A DNA stretch of 61,198 nucleotides from Lachnospiraceae bacterium. GTDB taxonomy: Bacteria; Bacillota; Clostridia; Lachnospirales; Lachnospiraceae. The position numbers were made by a program, and so were the translations under genes. Positions 32,301 to 39,665 of this stretch are shown one piece after another. The stretch covers positions 1 to 61,198 of the forward strand of contig JAFYYN010000055.1 of NCBI GenBank assembly GCA_017557525.1, given 5' to 3'. Under the pieces are notes generated by a model that was not told the DNA's origin, did no database searches, and saw nothing but the letters and a program-made list of their open reading frames with translations. Position 1 is the stretch's first letter, and each line of letters opens with the position of its first letter.

Positions 32301-34058
32301 ATACGCTACATGGTTGTTTGAGCGGTATCTTTCCTCGCTGTGCCCGCCAACGCAACGCTTGTCATCCGCTACCTCCATGGCACGCTTGGCTGCTTTGTCA
32401 AGGTCCTGAGTTGCATGCTCGTTATTAGCAGCATCTATGGCTTTCGCAAAGGAGATTGTTTCGTTTTCGTATCTGGATTCATCTACGGATCTGGATTTCT
32501 CCCCGCTTCCCAGCCACGGTGATATGTGAATGCTGTCGGTTAGGCGGGTGGCATTTCTTATTACTCCCGAATTATCCTCCGGAATATTATCTTTATCATT
32601 ACCTGGGTGACGGAATATATCAGATGGATATATTTTCGCCATATGCTCAGCATTTTCTGAATTCTCGCAGTCCGTCACACTGTTTTCATCAACTACTCTT
32701 CCTGCGCCATATGTTATATCATATGACCCGACCTTCATGTCTGCCAGTTTGGGATTTGATGCTGCAAACTCGCTTAATGCTTTCTTGTCATATAACGGCT
32801 CTTCGTCCTTAACTCTACCACTGTTCTCTGTTACACCTTGCTCAGATGGAGGATTATTTTCAGATATCTGTACCGCTGCAGTATCATCAGCAGCCCCTGC
32901 ATCGATCTGGTTATCATCATAAATACCGTCCTTCTTATAAAGAACTACTGTACCCTCTCTTGCTGCACCCGGCTCAAATACTGTATCTTCCAACTCACTA
33001 TTTGCACTATTCGCGTTTCCGGTTACATTGTCGCCAGCGCTTGTTCTTATATCTGCAGTATCTGTGTTTGAAGGCCCACCGTTCGCATTTCCTGCTGCAG
33101 CCTGCTTCTCTTCCTCTGTAGGCACATAAATCCCTGCTGCCTTAGCCGCCTCAAGGTCATATGCACGTCTGCCAGCCGACATATATGAACGCATGTCACA
33201 GCCACAGGATCTCCTGATGCGTGCCTTAAATATATCCCTGTATACGCCGGGCTTCTTATGGCCCATAGCATCTTTTGCTGCCTGGATGACGATTTTCGCG
33301 AACTCCTCTACATCATCTGAACAAGATGTAATACTCGGATGATAGTAATAAGCGGCCGGTATGCCACCGAATCCTGTAACTATTATATCATCCGGTGCCT
33401 TAAGGTCGTATTCGTGCAGTTTGTCGCAAACCGTAATAGCGGTCTTGTCATCGATACAGATAATAGCCTGCGGTATGCTGCTCCCGGACATGAGCCTGTC
33501 GATGCCTGCTGTTACAACCTCGTCCTTGTAGTCACCATAAAACATCCTTGTATCATCGAACTCGATGCCGTTTTTTGCCAGCACTTTCTTTAGAATATCA
33601 AACCTGCCGGCACTTCTCTCGTCATCGTATTTAAAGCCGCTGACGAAGTAGAAATCCTTGATGCCATGCTCGTTAATAATGTGCTCGAGCATCTCGGTAA
33701 AAGCTACCTCGTAGTCACGAACTATCGAATAGCAGCCCTGCTTTTCAGGTCCGACGCAGATAACCGGCTTTCCTGCTGCCTTAGCGCTTTCTATCAGCGT
33801 ATCCGACACCTCCGAGTTGTTGATACTCTCGGGAAATACGGCTATTACATCTATCTCGTCATAATTTATTATCTTATATATGGACTTTGCGCCCTGAAGG
33901 CTGCGGTCGTTCTTACGGAAGTCGCGGAAGCTGTTGTAAGCCATCGTCTTCCAGCCTTCTATCGCTGCTACCCTGTTTATGGCGTTCAAATATTCAGTTC
34001 TTACTCTGTCCTGCATTTTAGCAAGGCATATACCTAAAACCCGCTTTTTTTCGCTCAT
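29337..34058 (-). CDS. Giant LacI-type sensor / degenerate GGDEF / EAL / beta-solenoid protein
   Basis: A protein of about 1,573 residues; the ATG at 34058 follows GGGGGAG. Residues ~1-310 are a LacI/GalR-type ligand-binding domain without the HTH (VFPESINNSEVSD, DIIVTGFGG). A disordered acidic linker runs to ~600, then a helical region. A degenerate GGDEF domain (~780-900) keeps GLPN but has AEGEY at the active loop. The EAL domain (~955-1200) has YEALMR, FEVTESD, VDDYGTGHSN, IKID, AEGVET and QGF, so the c-di-GMP phosphodiesterase residues look intact. The last ~370 residues are a beta-solenoid with about seven V(G/A)(I/L)G(S/G) repeats, a style usually seen in secreted proteins. No signal or membrane segment is visible, so it is apparently cytosolic. 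Predicted role: a ligand-controlled phosphodiesterase. Confidence 0.8.
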   Translation of the reverse strand: MSEKKRVLGICLAKMQDRVRTEYLNAINRVAAIEGWKTMAYNSFRDFRKNDRSLQGAKSIYKIINYDEIDVIAVFPESINNSEVSDTLIESAKAAGKPVICVGPEKQGCYSIVRDYEVAFTEMLEHIINEHGIKDFYFVSGFKYDDERSAGRFDILKKVLAKNGIEFDDTRMFYGDYKDEVVTAGIDRLMSGSSIPQAIICIDDKTAITVCDKLHEYDLKAPDDIIVTGFGGIPAAYYYHPSITSCSDDVEEFAKIVIQAAKDAMGHKKPGVYRDIFKARIRRSCGCDMRSYMSAGRRAYDLEAAKAAGIYVPTEEEKQAAAGNANGGPSNTDTADIRTSAGDNVTGNANSANSELEDTVFEPGAAREGTVVLYKKDGIYDDNQIDAGAADDTAAVQISENNPPSEQGVTENSGRVKDEEPLYDKKALSEFAASNPKLADMKVGSYDITYGAGRVVDENSVTDCENSENAEHMAKIYPSDIFRHPGNDKDNIPEDNSGVIRNATRLTDSIHISPWLGSGEKSRSVDESRYENETISFAKAIDAANNEHATQDLDKAAKRAMEVADDKRCVGGHSEERYRSNNHVAYIYKELDEIERREDSFIAWLDRMLELSELPDICDEISKRIPSGTVLYMYTELLESNFDIETFEKEHLKEIDSENNTNPNNEYLNLTLTRIISAEDVAPNSKNPHLSTKDEISVKDIGKAYLNTETDGCMLVLSPVFIGDFVCGYYAVKTRVLSEIRSKTKLLNFGLNMVFRFLANQNRQQRMLYSIENSVYVSSMTGLPNLKGSTRWFEGFAENEENHKRKISVSVFAMPRYTYIYENYGLYEIEEAVRLVVEKLRNSCEKSSFLGQFAEGEYVVIDFEREDGNYGEEIFKDFSKDMEEYNRGSTKEYYLEVNFGTATVEEGWDSTLENLVRMAMSDMYLRRLRQGKAAPVIRDKTFDREYFTTFELLVDRNLFRYHFQPIVDAATGNICAYEALMRTGGGISMTPLDVLEIAKNANRLYDIERATIFNVLQFYVDNLDKFGDRKIFINTLPGYYLNDEDRQQVIEKYGQYFDSIVFEVTESDTVTDDELAKLRKPAPGGQTPGVAVDDYGTGHSNIVNLMRYAPQIIKIDHYLISNIQDDSNKQMFVKNTIEFAAMNNMKVLAEGVETYEELKKVIEYGVDYIQGFYTAHPDAEIMQQIPTNVRNEILSESIKAASFDSDNLVYNAKAGETVNLLDIALKKYTIVNVLGGKVKLVGEPDNVIDMIVKTADDKKTELTFENVNLRGTLETTVQLGRNTETALYIQGECTLNKDGIYVPAGSRLTVSGDGNLHIITSRNLSVGIGSNCNEPHGDISFDMTGSVKIVANGDKAVGIGGGRCEGSRIRLINGNFDISAKAIHAVAIGSDIGDTDIYIGRTAKCKLKSDGNDSVALGSISGNSEILCRGKLDITGDGEKTVGIGSLNGTTMTNLLSNDFNVTLHSYCGIGIGSLMSTGEVKLEDANTEIYAEGTQINGIGGGEGKVGVNMYGGSLNVEILAGIPRSFGVQKGKTILHYGSITCKHDTDVTVFDERRERLKPRRIENGVVFEV

Positions 34059-34130
34059 AAACTCCCCCATGTTTCTTCAACAAATCCCTGCTTTTCAAGT
34101 TAAGTTTAGACTCCACCCCAACTTTACCAT

Positions 34131-34136
34131 AGTATA
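34131..34136 (-). promoter_or_regulatory. Extended -10 promoter of the giant EAL gene
   Basis: TGTTATACT on the minus strand (hexamer 34131-34136) is an extended -10; no good -35 is seen at the right distance. The start site would be about 65 bases before the coding start. The 331-base gap 34059-34389 otherwise holds the lysA terminator and a repeat element. Confidence 0.5.
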
Positions 34137-34263
34137 ACAAATTTGCCATTTTTTTTGTACTCAAATTATTGGTGTTTTTTACTTTAATTTTTTGACTTTT
34201 TGTGGATATGATAAAGTATTTTGCACTTTGTTCTACGGGTGTAGATTTAGGGGTGAGTGCCAT

Positions 34264-34301
34264 AAAAAAGAGGCATCTCCACCATTGTAGGTAAAGATAC
34301 C
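34264..34301 (-). terminator. Intrinsic terminator of the S1-lysA operon
   Basis: A 12-bp stem with G-T pairs (34272-34283 with 34290-34301, loop of six bases) followed on the minus strand by TCTTTTTT. It lies about 90 bases after the lysA stop codon, beyond the repeat element. Confidence 0.85.
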
Positions 34302-34339
34302 TTTGATAATTCAAGAAATATTATGCATGCCACTAATTG

Positions 34340-34392
34340 ACACCTCATCAGTCAGCTACGCTGACAGCTTCCCCTCAAGGGGAAGCCTTTTA
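34340..34392. repeat. Dispersed palindromic repeat at the lysA stop codon
   Basis: Nearly identical to the element at 26223-26275: hairpins GTCAGC/GCTGAC and GCTTCCCCT/AGGGGAAGC, ending GATGAGGTGT on the minus strand. It starts at the lysA stop codon and lies before the operon's terminator. Confidence 0.85.
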
Positions 34393-35649
34393 AAGGACTC
34401 TCTTCATGATATCACAGAAATCAAATGTTGCGAAGTAGTCCTTTGCGGTTTCTGCACGGCGGATAAGCTCAACACTGCCGTCCTCGTGGAGCAGAAGCTC
34501 CTTTGATCTAAGCATGCCATTATAGTTGTATCCCATTGAGAAGCCGTGTGCTCCGGTGTCATGGATGCAGATGTAGTCGCCCATGTCAATCTTCGGAAGC
34601 TGCCTGTCGATAGCAAATTTATCGTTATTTTCACAAAGGTTTCCAACTACATCGTAGGTATGATCCTTCGGCTCGTTTTCCTTGCCGAGCACGGTCAGAT
34701 GATGGTATGCGCCGTACATCGCAGGTCTCATAAGGTTTGCTGCGCAGGCATCAACGCCGATATACTCCTTATATGTATGCTTCTCATGGATAGCCTTAAC
34801 TATCAGATGCCCGTAAGGTGCCAGCATGAAGCGGCCAAGCTCGGTGAATATTGATACTTCCATACCTGCGGGCTCGATTACCTCTTCGTAGGCTTTCTTT
34901 ACGCCTTCTCCGATCTTAAGGATATCACAGCCTTCCTGGTCAGGTCTGTAAGGGATTCCTACACCGCCTGAAAGATTGATGTATTTCACGTCTGCGCCGG
35001 TTTCGTCCCTAAGTTCTACAGCAAGCTTGAAGAGATCCTTTGCAAGCATCGGATAATAGTCATTCGAAACGGCTCCGCTGCAAAGGAATGCGTGAATACC
35101 AAAGTTCTTTGCGCCGAGCTCTTTAAGTTTCTTAAACGCCTCTGCTATCTGGGCTCTCGTCATGCCGTACTTTGCATCTCCGGGGTTATCCATGATGCCG
35201 TTTGATACATTATATACTCCGCCGGGATTAAAGCGGCAGAATATGGTCTCAGGTACGCCGCATTCTTCGTTTAAGAAGTCAACCAGGGTTATGTCATCGA
35301 GGTTGATGTAACCGCCAAGTTTCCTGCATTTCGTAAACTCTCCTATGGGTGTCTCGTTCGACGAAAACATGATCTCACCCTCTCCAAGTCCGCAAGCCTC
35401 TGCGATCAACAGCTCCTGCATCGATGCGCAGTCTACTCCACAGCCTTCGCTTTTCAGTACATTGATGATAAAGGGGTTGGGAGTTGCTTTTACTGCAAAG
35501 AACTCCTTAAAGCCCTTATTCCATGAAAATGCCTGCTTGAGCTTTCTGGCGTTTTCCCTAATGCCCTTCTCGTCGTAAATATGAAAAGGGGTGGGGTATT
35601 TTTTTACGATTTCTTCTATCTGTTCTTTTGTTACGAAGGGTATTTTCAT
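34390..35649 (-). CDS. Diaminopimelate decarboxylase-like PLP enzyme
   Basis: A fold-III PLP-dependent decarboxylase of about 419 residues, probably making L-lysine from meso-diaminopimelate. The PLP lysine is in FFAVKATPNP (~residue 52), the glycine-rich phosphate loop in NLSGGVGIPY (~223), and the substrate/active-site Cys region in GNLCENNDKF (~330), where the usual CESGD is replaced by CENND. I start at ATG 35649, after AGGTGA. It is last in an operon with S1, MerR/RDD and cytidylyltransferase genes. The variant loop means that a related amino-acid or polyamine-precursor decarboxylase cannot be excluded. Confidence 0.8.
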   Translation of the reverse strand: MKIPFVTKEQIEEIVKKYPTPFHIYDEKGIRENARKLKQAFSWNKGFKEFFAVKATPNPFIINVLKSEGCGVDCASMQELLIAEACGLGEGEIMFSSNETPIGEFTKCRKLGGYINLDDITLVDFLNEECGVPETIFCRFNPGGVYNVSNGIMDNPGDAKYGMTRAQIAEAFKKLKELGAKNFGIHAFLCSGAVSNDYYPMLAKDLFKLAVELRDETGADVKYINLSGGVGIPYRPDQEGCDILKIGEGVKKAYEEVIEPAGMEVSIFTELGRFMLAPYGHLIVKAIHEKHTYKEYIGVDACAANLMRPAMYGAYHHLTVLGKENEPKDHTYDVVGNLCENNDKFAIDRQLPKIDMGDYICIHDTGAHGFSMGYNYNGMLRSKELLLHEDGSVELIRRAETAKDYFATFDFCDIMKRVL

Positions 35650-35667
35650 GTAAGTCACCTGGCTTTC

Positions 35668-36075
35668 TTAATTATTTAATTCCTGTTTCTTCTCAAACAG
35701 ATCCTGCTTTATCTTAGTAGTCGATATTCCTTCAGTTCTGGGCAGATATACGACCTCGCAGTAGTCCTTCAGGAAATCGAATTTCCCTTTCCAGTCATCT
35801 CCCATGACAAAAACATCCACGTTGTTGTTTACCACATCATCTATCTTCTGTTCCCATGTGTATTCCGGGAGGACCTCATCGACATAGCGGATTGCCTCAA
35901 GGATCTTCTTTCTGTCTTCAAAACTGTAATATGCCTTTTTACCCTTGATGGCGTTAAACTCGTCAGACGAAAGGACTACTATCAGGTAGTCACCGTATTC
36001 TCTGGCGCGCCTAAGAAGATTGATGTGCCCAACATGGAGCAGGTCATAAGTTCCGTATGTAATTACTTTTTTCAT
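35668..36075 (-). CDS. Glycerol-3-phosphate cytidylyltransferase-like protein (TagD)
   Basis: A 135-residue nucleotidyltransferase that makes CDP-glycerol from CTP and glycerol-3-phosphate, for teichoic-acid-type polymers or glycerol-modified glycans. The HxGH motif is in YDLLHVGHINLL (~residue 15) and the family motif RTEGISTT is near residue 113; length matches TagD. It is 18 bases upstream of the lysA-like gene and 29 bases after the MerR/RDD gene. A close relative acting on another small alcohol phosphate is possible. Confidence 0.88.
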   Translation of the reverse strand: MKKVITYGTYDLLHVGHINLLRRAREYGDYLIVVLSSDEFNAIKGKKAYYSFEDRKKILEAIRYVDEVLPEYTWEQKIDDVVNNNVDVFVMGDDWKGKFDFLKDYCEVVYLPRTEGISTTKIKQDLFEKKQELNN

Positions 36076-36104
36076 TCTCTTACCTCAAACTTATTAATAT
36101 TTTA

Positions 36105-38066
36105 TTACTTCGACATCGTAAATGTCTGGTTGAATGCCGGTATCGTTGCCTCGGTGCCATACAGCATCGAATAGAGCAGGCTGTAGTTGCTTGCATCCCT
36201 GATCTCGCTGTCGGAGGTGTTAAGTATGTTCACACCACCATAGCTGTCCGAAAAATCCGCATAATATGATTTCAGCTTGTTCATGACCGATGTAGTCATC
36301 AGTGTGATCCCGTTTGAATTATCGGATGCTCCGGCAAAAGCCAGGAAACCTAGGTACATCTCGTCATACCTGTTTTTGTCAGTCTGTTCGCTCGTGTAGT
36401 TCAGGGTTACACGCTTAACATAGCCGCCTTTTATATCAAGCTCGAATTCCGGTATATCGCCTGCATACCCTGTGTATTTCATGAGTTCGACCACATTTTC
36501 ATAAAATTGCTCGGATGTAAGCTCGCCTCTGTTTTCAGGGATAAGTGCCTGTTTTGAAACAAGTTCGTCACCAACATTAAGCAGCACGATTGCGATAATG
36601 ACTAAAGCTATCCTTGCAGGAGCTTCGTCCACCAGCTCCACATCTATGCCGTTGTCCCATGGCATCGTATCGTCAACCTTGCACCGCATGAATGACATTA
36701 CGCGTTTAAACACTGTATAAATTGGGATCATAAAGCCGAATCCCTGCCAGGCAAGCTTCAAAGCCCTGATATAAGCCTGTTTTAGTTCAAGCTTGTTTTT
36801 GGTTTTCATGTCCCGTATCTTGATACCCATGATGAATTTCCCGGGCGTTGTGCCAAAGGTAGTGAGAAGCAGTGGCTCTATCATCATTTCGAACAGCCAG
36901 AATATGATCTCGCAATATGCCACCATTGATAGGGAAATGCCCACATTTACCCTGAATCCAAGTCTTAGGATTGCTCCGCCGATCAGTGTTACCAGAGTAG
37001 TGTCCAGTATTCTCGCGGCAAACCGCCTAAATGGATGCGGGCAGGTCTTCTCACCATTATTAATACGTTCTCTGGCTCTCAGCGGCTTTGCATAGGTTCC
37101 GTACCCTGCCGACCAGCCCTGCCAGTTGCCTGAGCCGAGGTTTGATGCCCCAAAACCCCTGTCGGTATACGGGCTCCAGTTTTCATCATAGCCTGCGCTT
37201 TTTTGTGATGTGCTTTCACGGGAATCATAACCGGCGCTGTCTGTAGGGTTGTCTGTTTGATATTTTTTCGAATTACTATTATCTGTATTGTTGTCCCCAC
37301 CGCAATCAACTTTCACCGATGTGGAATCTACACTATTTACTACTTCATCACGTGTGTTTTGAGAGAAATATGACTGATTTGAGTATCCCTCTTGATTTTT
37401 TCCCAAATCATCTCTCTCTGTATTGCTTTGCGTTCCTTCTATGCCGTTTTTATCTACATTTTCCCTAATGTCCCTATTATCGCAGAAATTATCTTTATCT
37501 TCAAATTTTATCTCGTTCGTATTGTTCTCAGAAGACTTACTATTTCCATACCTGTCTCTAAATGACTCCTCGCCCTTCATCCATCCGCCTAGGAATGCTG
37601 AAAAGCTCTTGTTTTTCTCATTCCTTTGTGTACCGAATGACTCTTTCTTATCATCCAGATGCCCTGAGTTTACATCGTAGAAAAGCCCGCCGGAATGCTT
37701 TAATTCCTTTATATGCTGCAGGAATGGTACCGGATCCAGCTCATCAATGCTGCTGCATTCACGCCTGATATTCTGTAAGACAATCGCCGCCTGCGTATGA
37801 TTGGAATCGTCTGAGAGAATACTGTCAACATGCTTTTTTAGGGTAGCTTTCATATCAATCTCGTTTTTGATTATCGATACGGCCTCATCGTCAGAAACTC
37901 CAAGCATACTAAACAGGCAGTGTGTCCTGATAATCTTAACGTCTTCATCGTCAAAATTACCAAGTAACGCTGCCGGGCCTCTGCTTTTTAACAACCCCTC
38001 CGCTTCAATCATCTGAAGCTTAGAGGCACTTAACCCGAGTTCCTTTGATAATTCCCTGTATGTCAT
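36105..38066 (-). CDS. MerR-like HTH fused to RDD-family membrane domain
   Basis: A 653-residue protein. Residues 1-~70 resemble a MerR-type winged helix (MTYRELSKELGLSASKLQ, then a wing and FDDEDVKIIR). A long polar, Asn/Ser/Asp-rich and probably disordered linker spans ~130-325. An RDD-type membrane domain follows (~330-480; FRRFAARILD with the Arg-Asp pair, TTPGKFIMGIKI) with about four membrane segments counting one near 490-505, and a soluble C-terminal domain of ~150 residues, outside or inside unknown. A DNA-binding head tethered to the membrane suggests a one-component sensor. It overlaps nothing and starts 7 bases after the S1 gene. No ligand can be named. Confidence 0.65.
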   Translation of the reverse strand: MTYRELSKELGLSASKLQMIEAEGLLKSRGPAALLGNFDDEDVKIIRTHCLFSMLGVSDDEAVSIIKNEIDMKATLKKHVDSILSDDSNHTQAAIVLQNIRRECSSIDELDPVPFLQHIKELKHSGGLFYDVNSGHLDDKKESFGTQRNEKNKSFSAFLGGWMKGEESFRDRYGNSKSSENNTNEIKFEDKDNFCDNRDIRENVDKNGIEGTQSNTERDDLGKNQEGYSNQSYFSQNTRDEVVNSVDSTSVKVDCGGDNNTDNSNSKKYQTDNPTDSAGYDSRESTSQKSAGYDENWSPYTDRGFGASNLGSGNWQGWSAGYGTYAKPLRARERINNGEKTCPHPFRRFAARILDTTLVTLIGGAILRLGFRVNVGISLSMVAYCEIIFWLFEMMIEPLLLTTFGTTPGKFIMGIKIRDMKTKNKLELKQAYIRALKLAWQGFGFMIPIYTVFKRVMSFMRCKVDDTMPWDNGIDVELVDEAPARIALVIIAIVLLNVGDELVSKQALIPENRGELTSEQFYENVVELMKYTGYAGDIPEFELDIKGGYVKRVTLNYTSEQTDKNRYDEMYLGFLAFAGASDNSNGITLMTTSVMNKLKSYYADFSDSYGGVNILNTSDSEIRDASNYSLLYSMLYGTEATIPAFNQTFTMSK

Positions 38067-38073
38067 GTTTTCC

Positions 38074-39003
38074 TCAAATTTTCAGCTTAGCCAACAATGC
38101 CCCCAGCCCTGTAGACGGTGAATCCCCGTCACTGTACTCTGTAGGCTCGTCGAGTGCTTCCTCGACTGACTCGCTTTTTTCCTCTTCCTCAACCGCTATC
38201 ATGGAGAGTGAAAGCTTGCCGTCTTTGACGTCTATAACCTTTACTGTTACCTCATCGCCAACCTTTAATACCTCAGCAGGTGACTTGATCTTTTTATATA
38301 CAATCTGCGAAATATGTACGAGACCTGTGATGCCGTCGCCAATATCCACAAATGCGCCGAATGGCATGAGTTTCTCGACTTTTCCGGTGACCACTGTACC
38401 TTTCTGAAATCTCGAAACCTTGAGATTTCTGTCCGCTTCGGCTTTTTCAGCAAGCACTGACTTGGCAGAAAGGATTACCTTTTTGTCCTCCCTGTTTACC
38501 TCTGTGACACGGCACTCGAGAGTTTTTCCGACAAACTCGGATGTATCCTCAGTATAGGTAAGCGCCAGCTGGGATGCGGGTATGAATGCCCTGATGCCGT
38601 AAATATATGTTACTGCACCTGCCTTTACAGCCTCGTTTATCTTTACTTTCTCGATGGTACCTTCAGCCTTGGCCTTTGCTAATCTATCCCAAGAGAGCAT
38701 GTCGTCGGCTTCTTTCATTGAAAGGATAAAAGCACCTTCCTTGTTTTCACGGAGCACAATACAGCTTACCTTGTCTCCGACATGGATATCTGCTTTTATG
38801 GAAAAAGTCGGGTCATTGCTCAGCTCTTCCAGCGGTATGATACCCTCGGAATACAGGTTTAGATCAACCGTTACTTCCTTATCTGAAACACCGCAGACAG
38901 TTCCGTTTACAACATCTCCGGGATTTATCTTTTTGAAGCTGTGCTCCAGTTCTGTTTTAAAATCATCCATTGACGGAATCCCGTCATAGTTTGTTTCGCT
39001 CAT
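38074..39003 (-). CDS. S1-domain RNA-binding protein (ribosomal protein S1-like)
   Basis: A 309-residue protein with three S1 domains: about residues 20-90 (GDVVNGTVCGVSDKEV), 100-180 (diverged) and 190-265 (GTVVTGKVEKLMPFGAFVDIG, GLVHISQI). The tail is acidic. Such short S1 proteins in Firmicutes bind mRNA and help translation, but are not always ribosomal. I start at ATG 39003, preceded by AAAAGGAGAAGG; the upstream in-frame ATG has no such site. It leads the four-gene operon ending in the lysA-like gene. Confidence 0.88.
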   Translation of the reverse strand: MSETNYDGIPSMDDFKTELEHSFKKINPGDVVNGTVCGVSDKEVTVDLNLYSEGIIPLEELSNDPTFSIKADIHVGDKVSCIVLRENKEGAFILSMKEADDMLSWDRLAKAKAEGTIEKVKINEAVKAGAVTYIYGIRAFIPASQLALTYTEDTSEFVGKTLECRVTEVNREDKKVILSAKSVLAEKAEADRNLKVSRFQKGTVVTGKVEKLMPFGAFVDIGDGITGLVHISQIVYKKIKSPAEVLKVGDEVTVKVIDVKDGKLSLSMIAVEEEEKSESVEEALDEPTEYSDGDSPSTGLGALLAKLKI

Positions 39004-39065
39004 CTTTGCCTTCTCCTTTTCGCTAGAGTGCTTTGTTTGCAAGCGAATTATTCACTTAATATTTT

Positions 39066-39094
39066 AGTATATCCCTTTTTCGATAAAAAAGCAA
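39066..39094 (-). promoter_or_regulatory. Promoter of the S1-lysA operon
   Basis: TTGCTT (39089-39094) and TATACT (39066-39071) on the minus strand, 17-base spacer. It is divergent from the PII-like gene promoter; the two -35 boxes are only about 10 bases apart, so a regulator bound here could affect both. Confidence 0.75.
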
Positions 39095-39104
39095 TAAAAA
39101 TCAC

Positions 39105-39132
39105 TTGACTTTTTGAATTTACACACTATAAT
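39105..39132 (+). promoter_or_regulatory. Promoter of the PII-like gene
   Basis: TTGACT (39105-39110) and TATAAT (39127-39132) with a 16-base spacer; expected start near 39139, about 40 bases before the coding start. Confidence 0.8.
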
Positions 39133-39178
39133 GCTTTGTTAACGAATAAGGAAAGTTTAGGAAGGGAAGGTGTATGAT

Positions 39179-39514
39179 ATGCAATTATTAGTTGTAATCC
39201 TAAAAAATGAAAAGCTTTTGGATGATATTTTAAAGAAACTGGCGGAGGAAGGTGTAAAGGGCGGTACCATCCTCTCAGGCAAGGGTATGGGTGAGGAGCT
39301 TATGAACATGGAGGATATACCTATGTTCAGTACCCTGCGCCGCTTGATGAAGGATGAAGACAGAGAAGCGGTCCATGTTGCTCTCTTCGTAATCAGAGAC
39401 GAGCAGGTTGTTGAAGCCAGAGAGACCGTAAAGCAGATGGTTAACCTTAAGGAACCCAATACAGGTATCATGTTTGTGGTACCGATAACATATGTTGAGG
39501 GACTCGGGAAATGA
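39179..39514 (+). CDS. PII-like small signalling protein
   Basis: A 111-residue protein with a ferredoxin-like alternation (QLLVVILKNEKLLDDILKKLAEEGVKGGTIL, then VALFVIRDEQVVEARETVKQM, then MFVVPITYVEG), as in the PII/CutA-like superfamily. The GGTILSGKGMGEEL segment falls where PII proteins have their T-loop start. I choose the ATG at 39179, with GGAAGGGAAGG upstream; a GTG three codons earlier is possible. It is the first of two co-directional genes, followed by a cation antiporter after 151 bases. PII-like proteins often gate transporters in response to nucleotides, so it may regulate the antiporter. True PII signature sequences are not intact. Confidence 0.6.
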   Translation: MQLLVVILKNEKLLDDILKKLAEEGVKGGTILSGKGMGEELMNMEDIPMFSTLRRLMKDEDREAVHVALFVIRDEQVVEARETVKQMVNLKEPNTGIMFVVPITYVEGLGK

Positions 39515-39665
39515 TATGGCTTCTCCCATCTTAAATTGGTAGGGGTACTATGTTCTGTCACATTCTATAACACCATATGATGTATTCTCTACAATGAATG
39601 GTATCGTAAGATAAGTCATAAATATACAATAAATTATGGAAAGTGAGAAAATGATCTAACATATC

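Noticed and set aside
34018-34314. Minus-strand open frame before the giant EAL gene
   Set aside because: It spans the lysA terminator and the promoter region and has no family similarity or ribosome binding site.
35650-35667. Lysine riboswitch before the lysA-like gene
   Set aside because: The gap to the preceding gene is only 18 bases.
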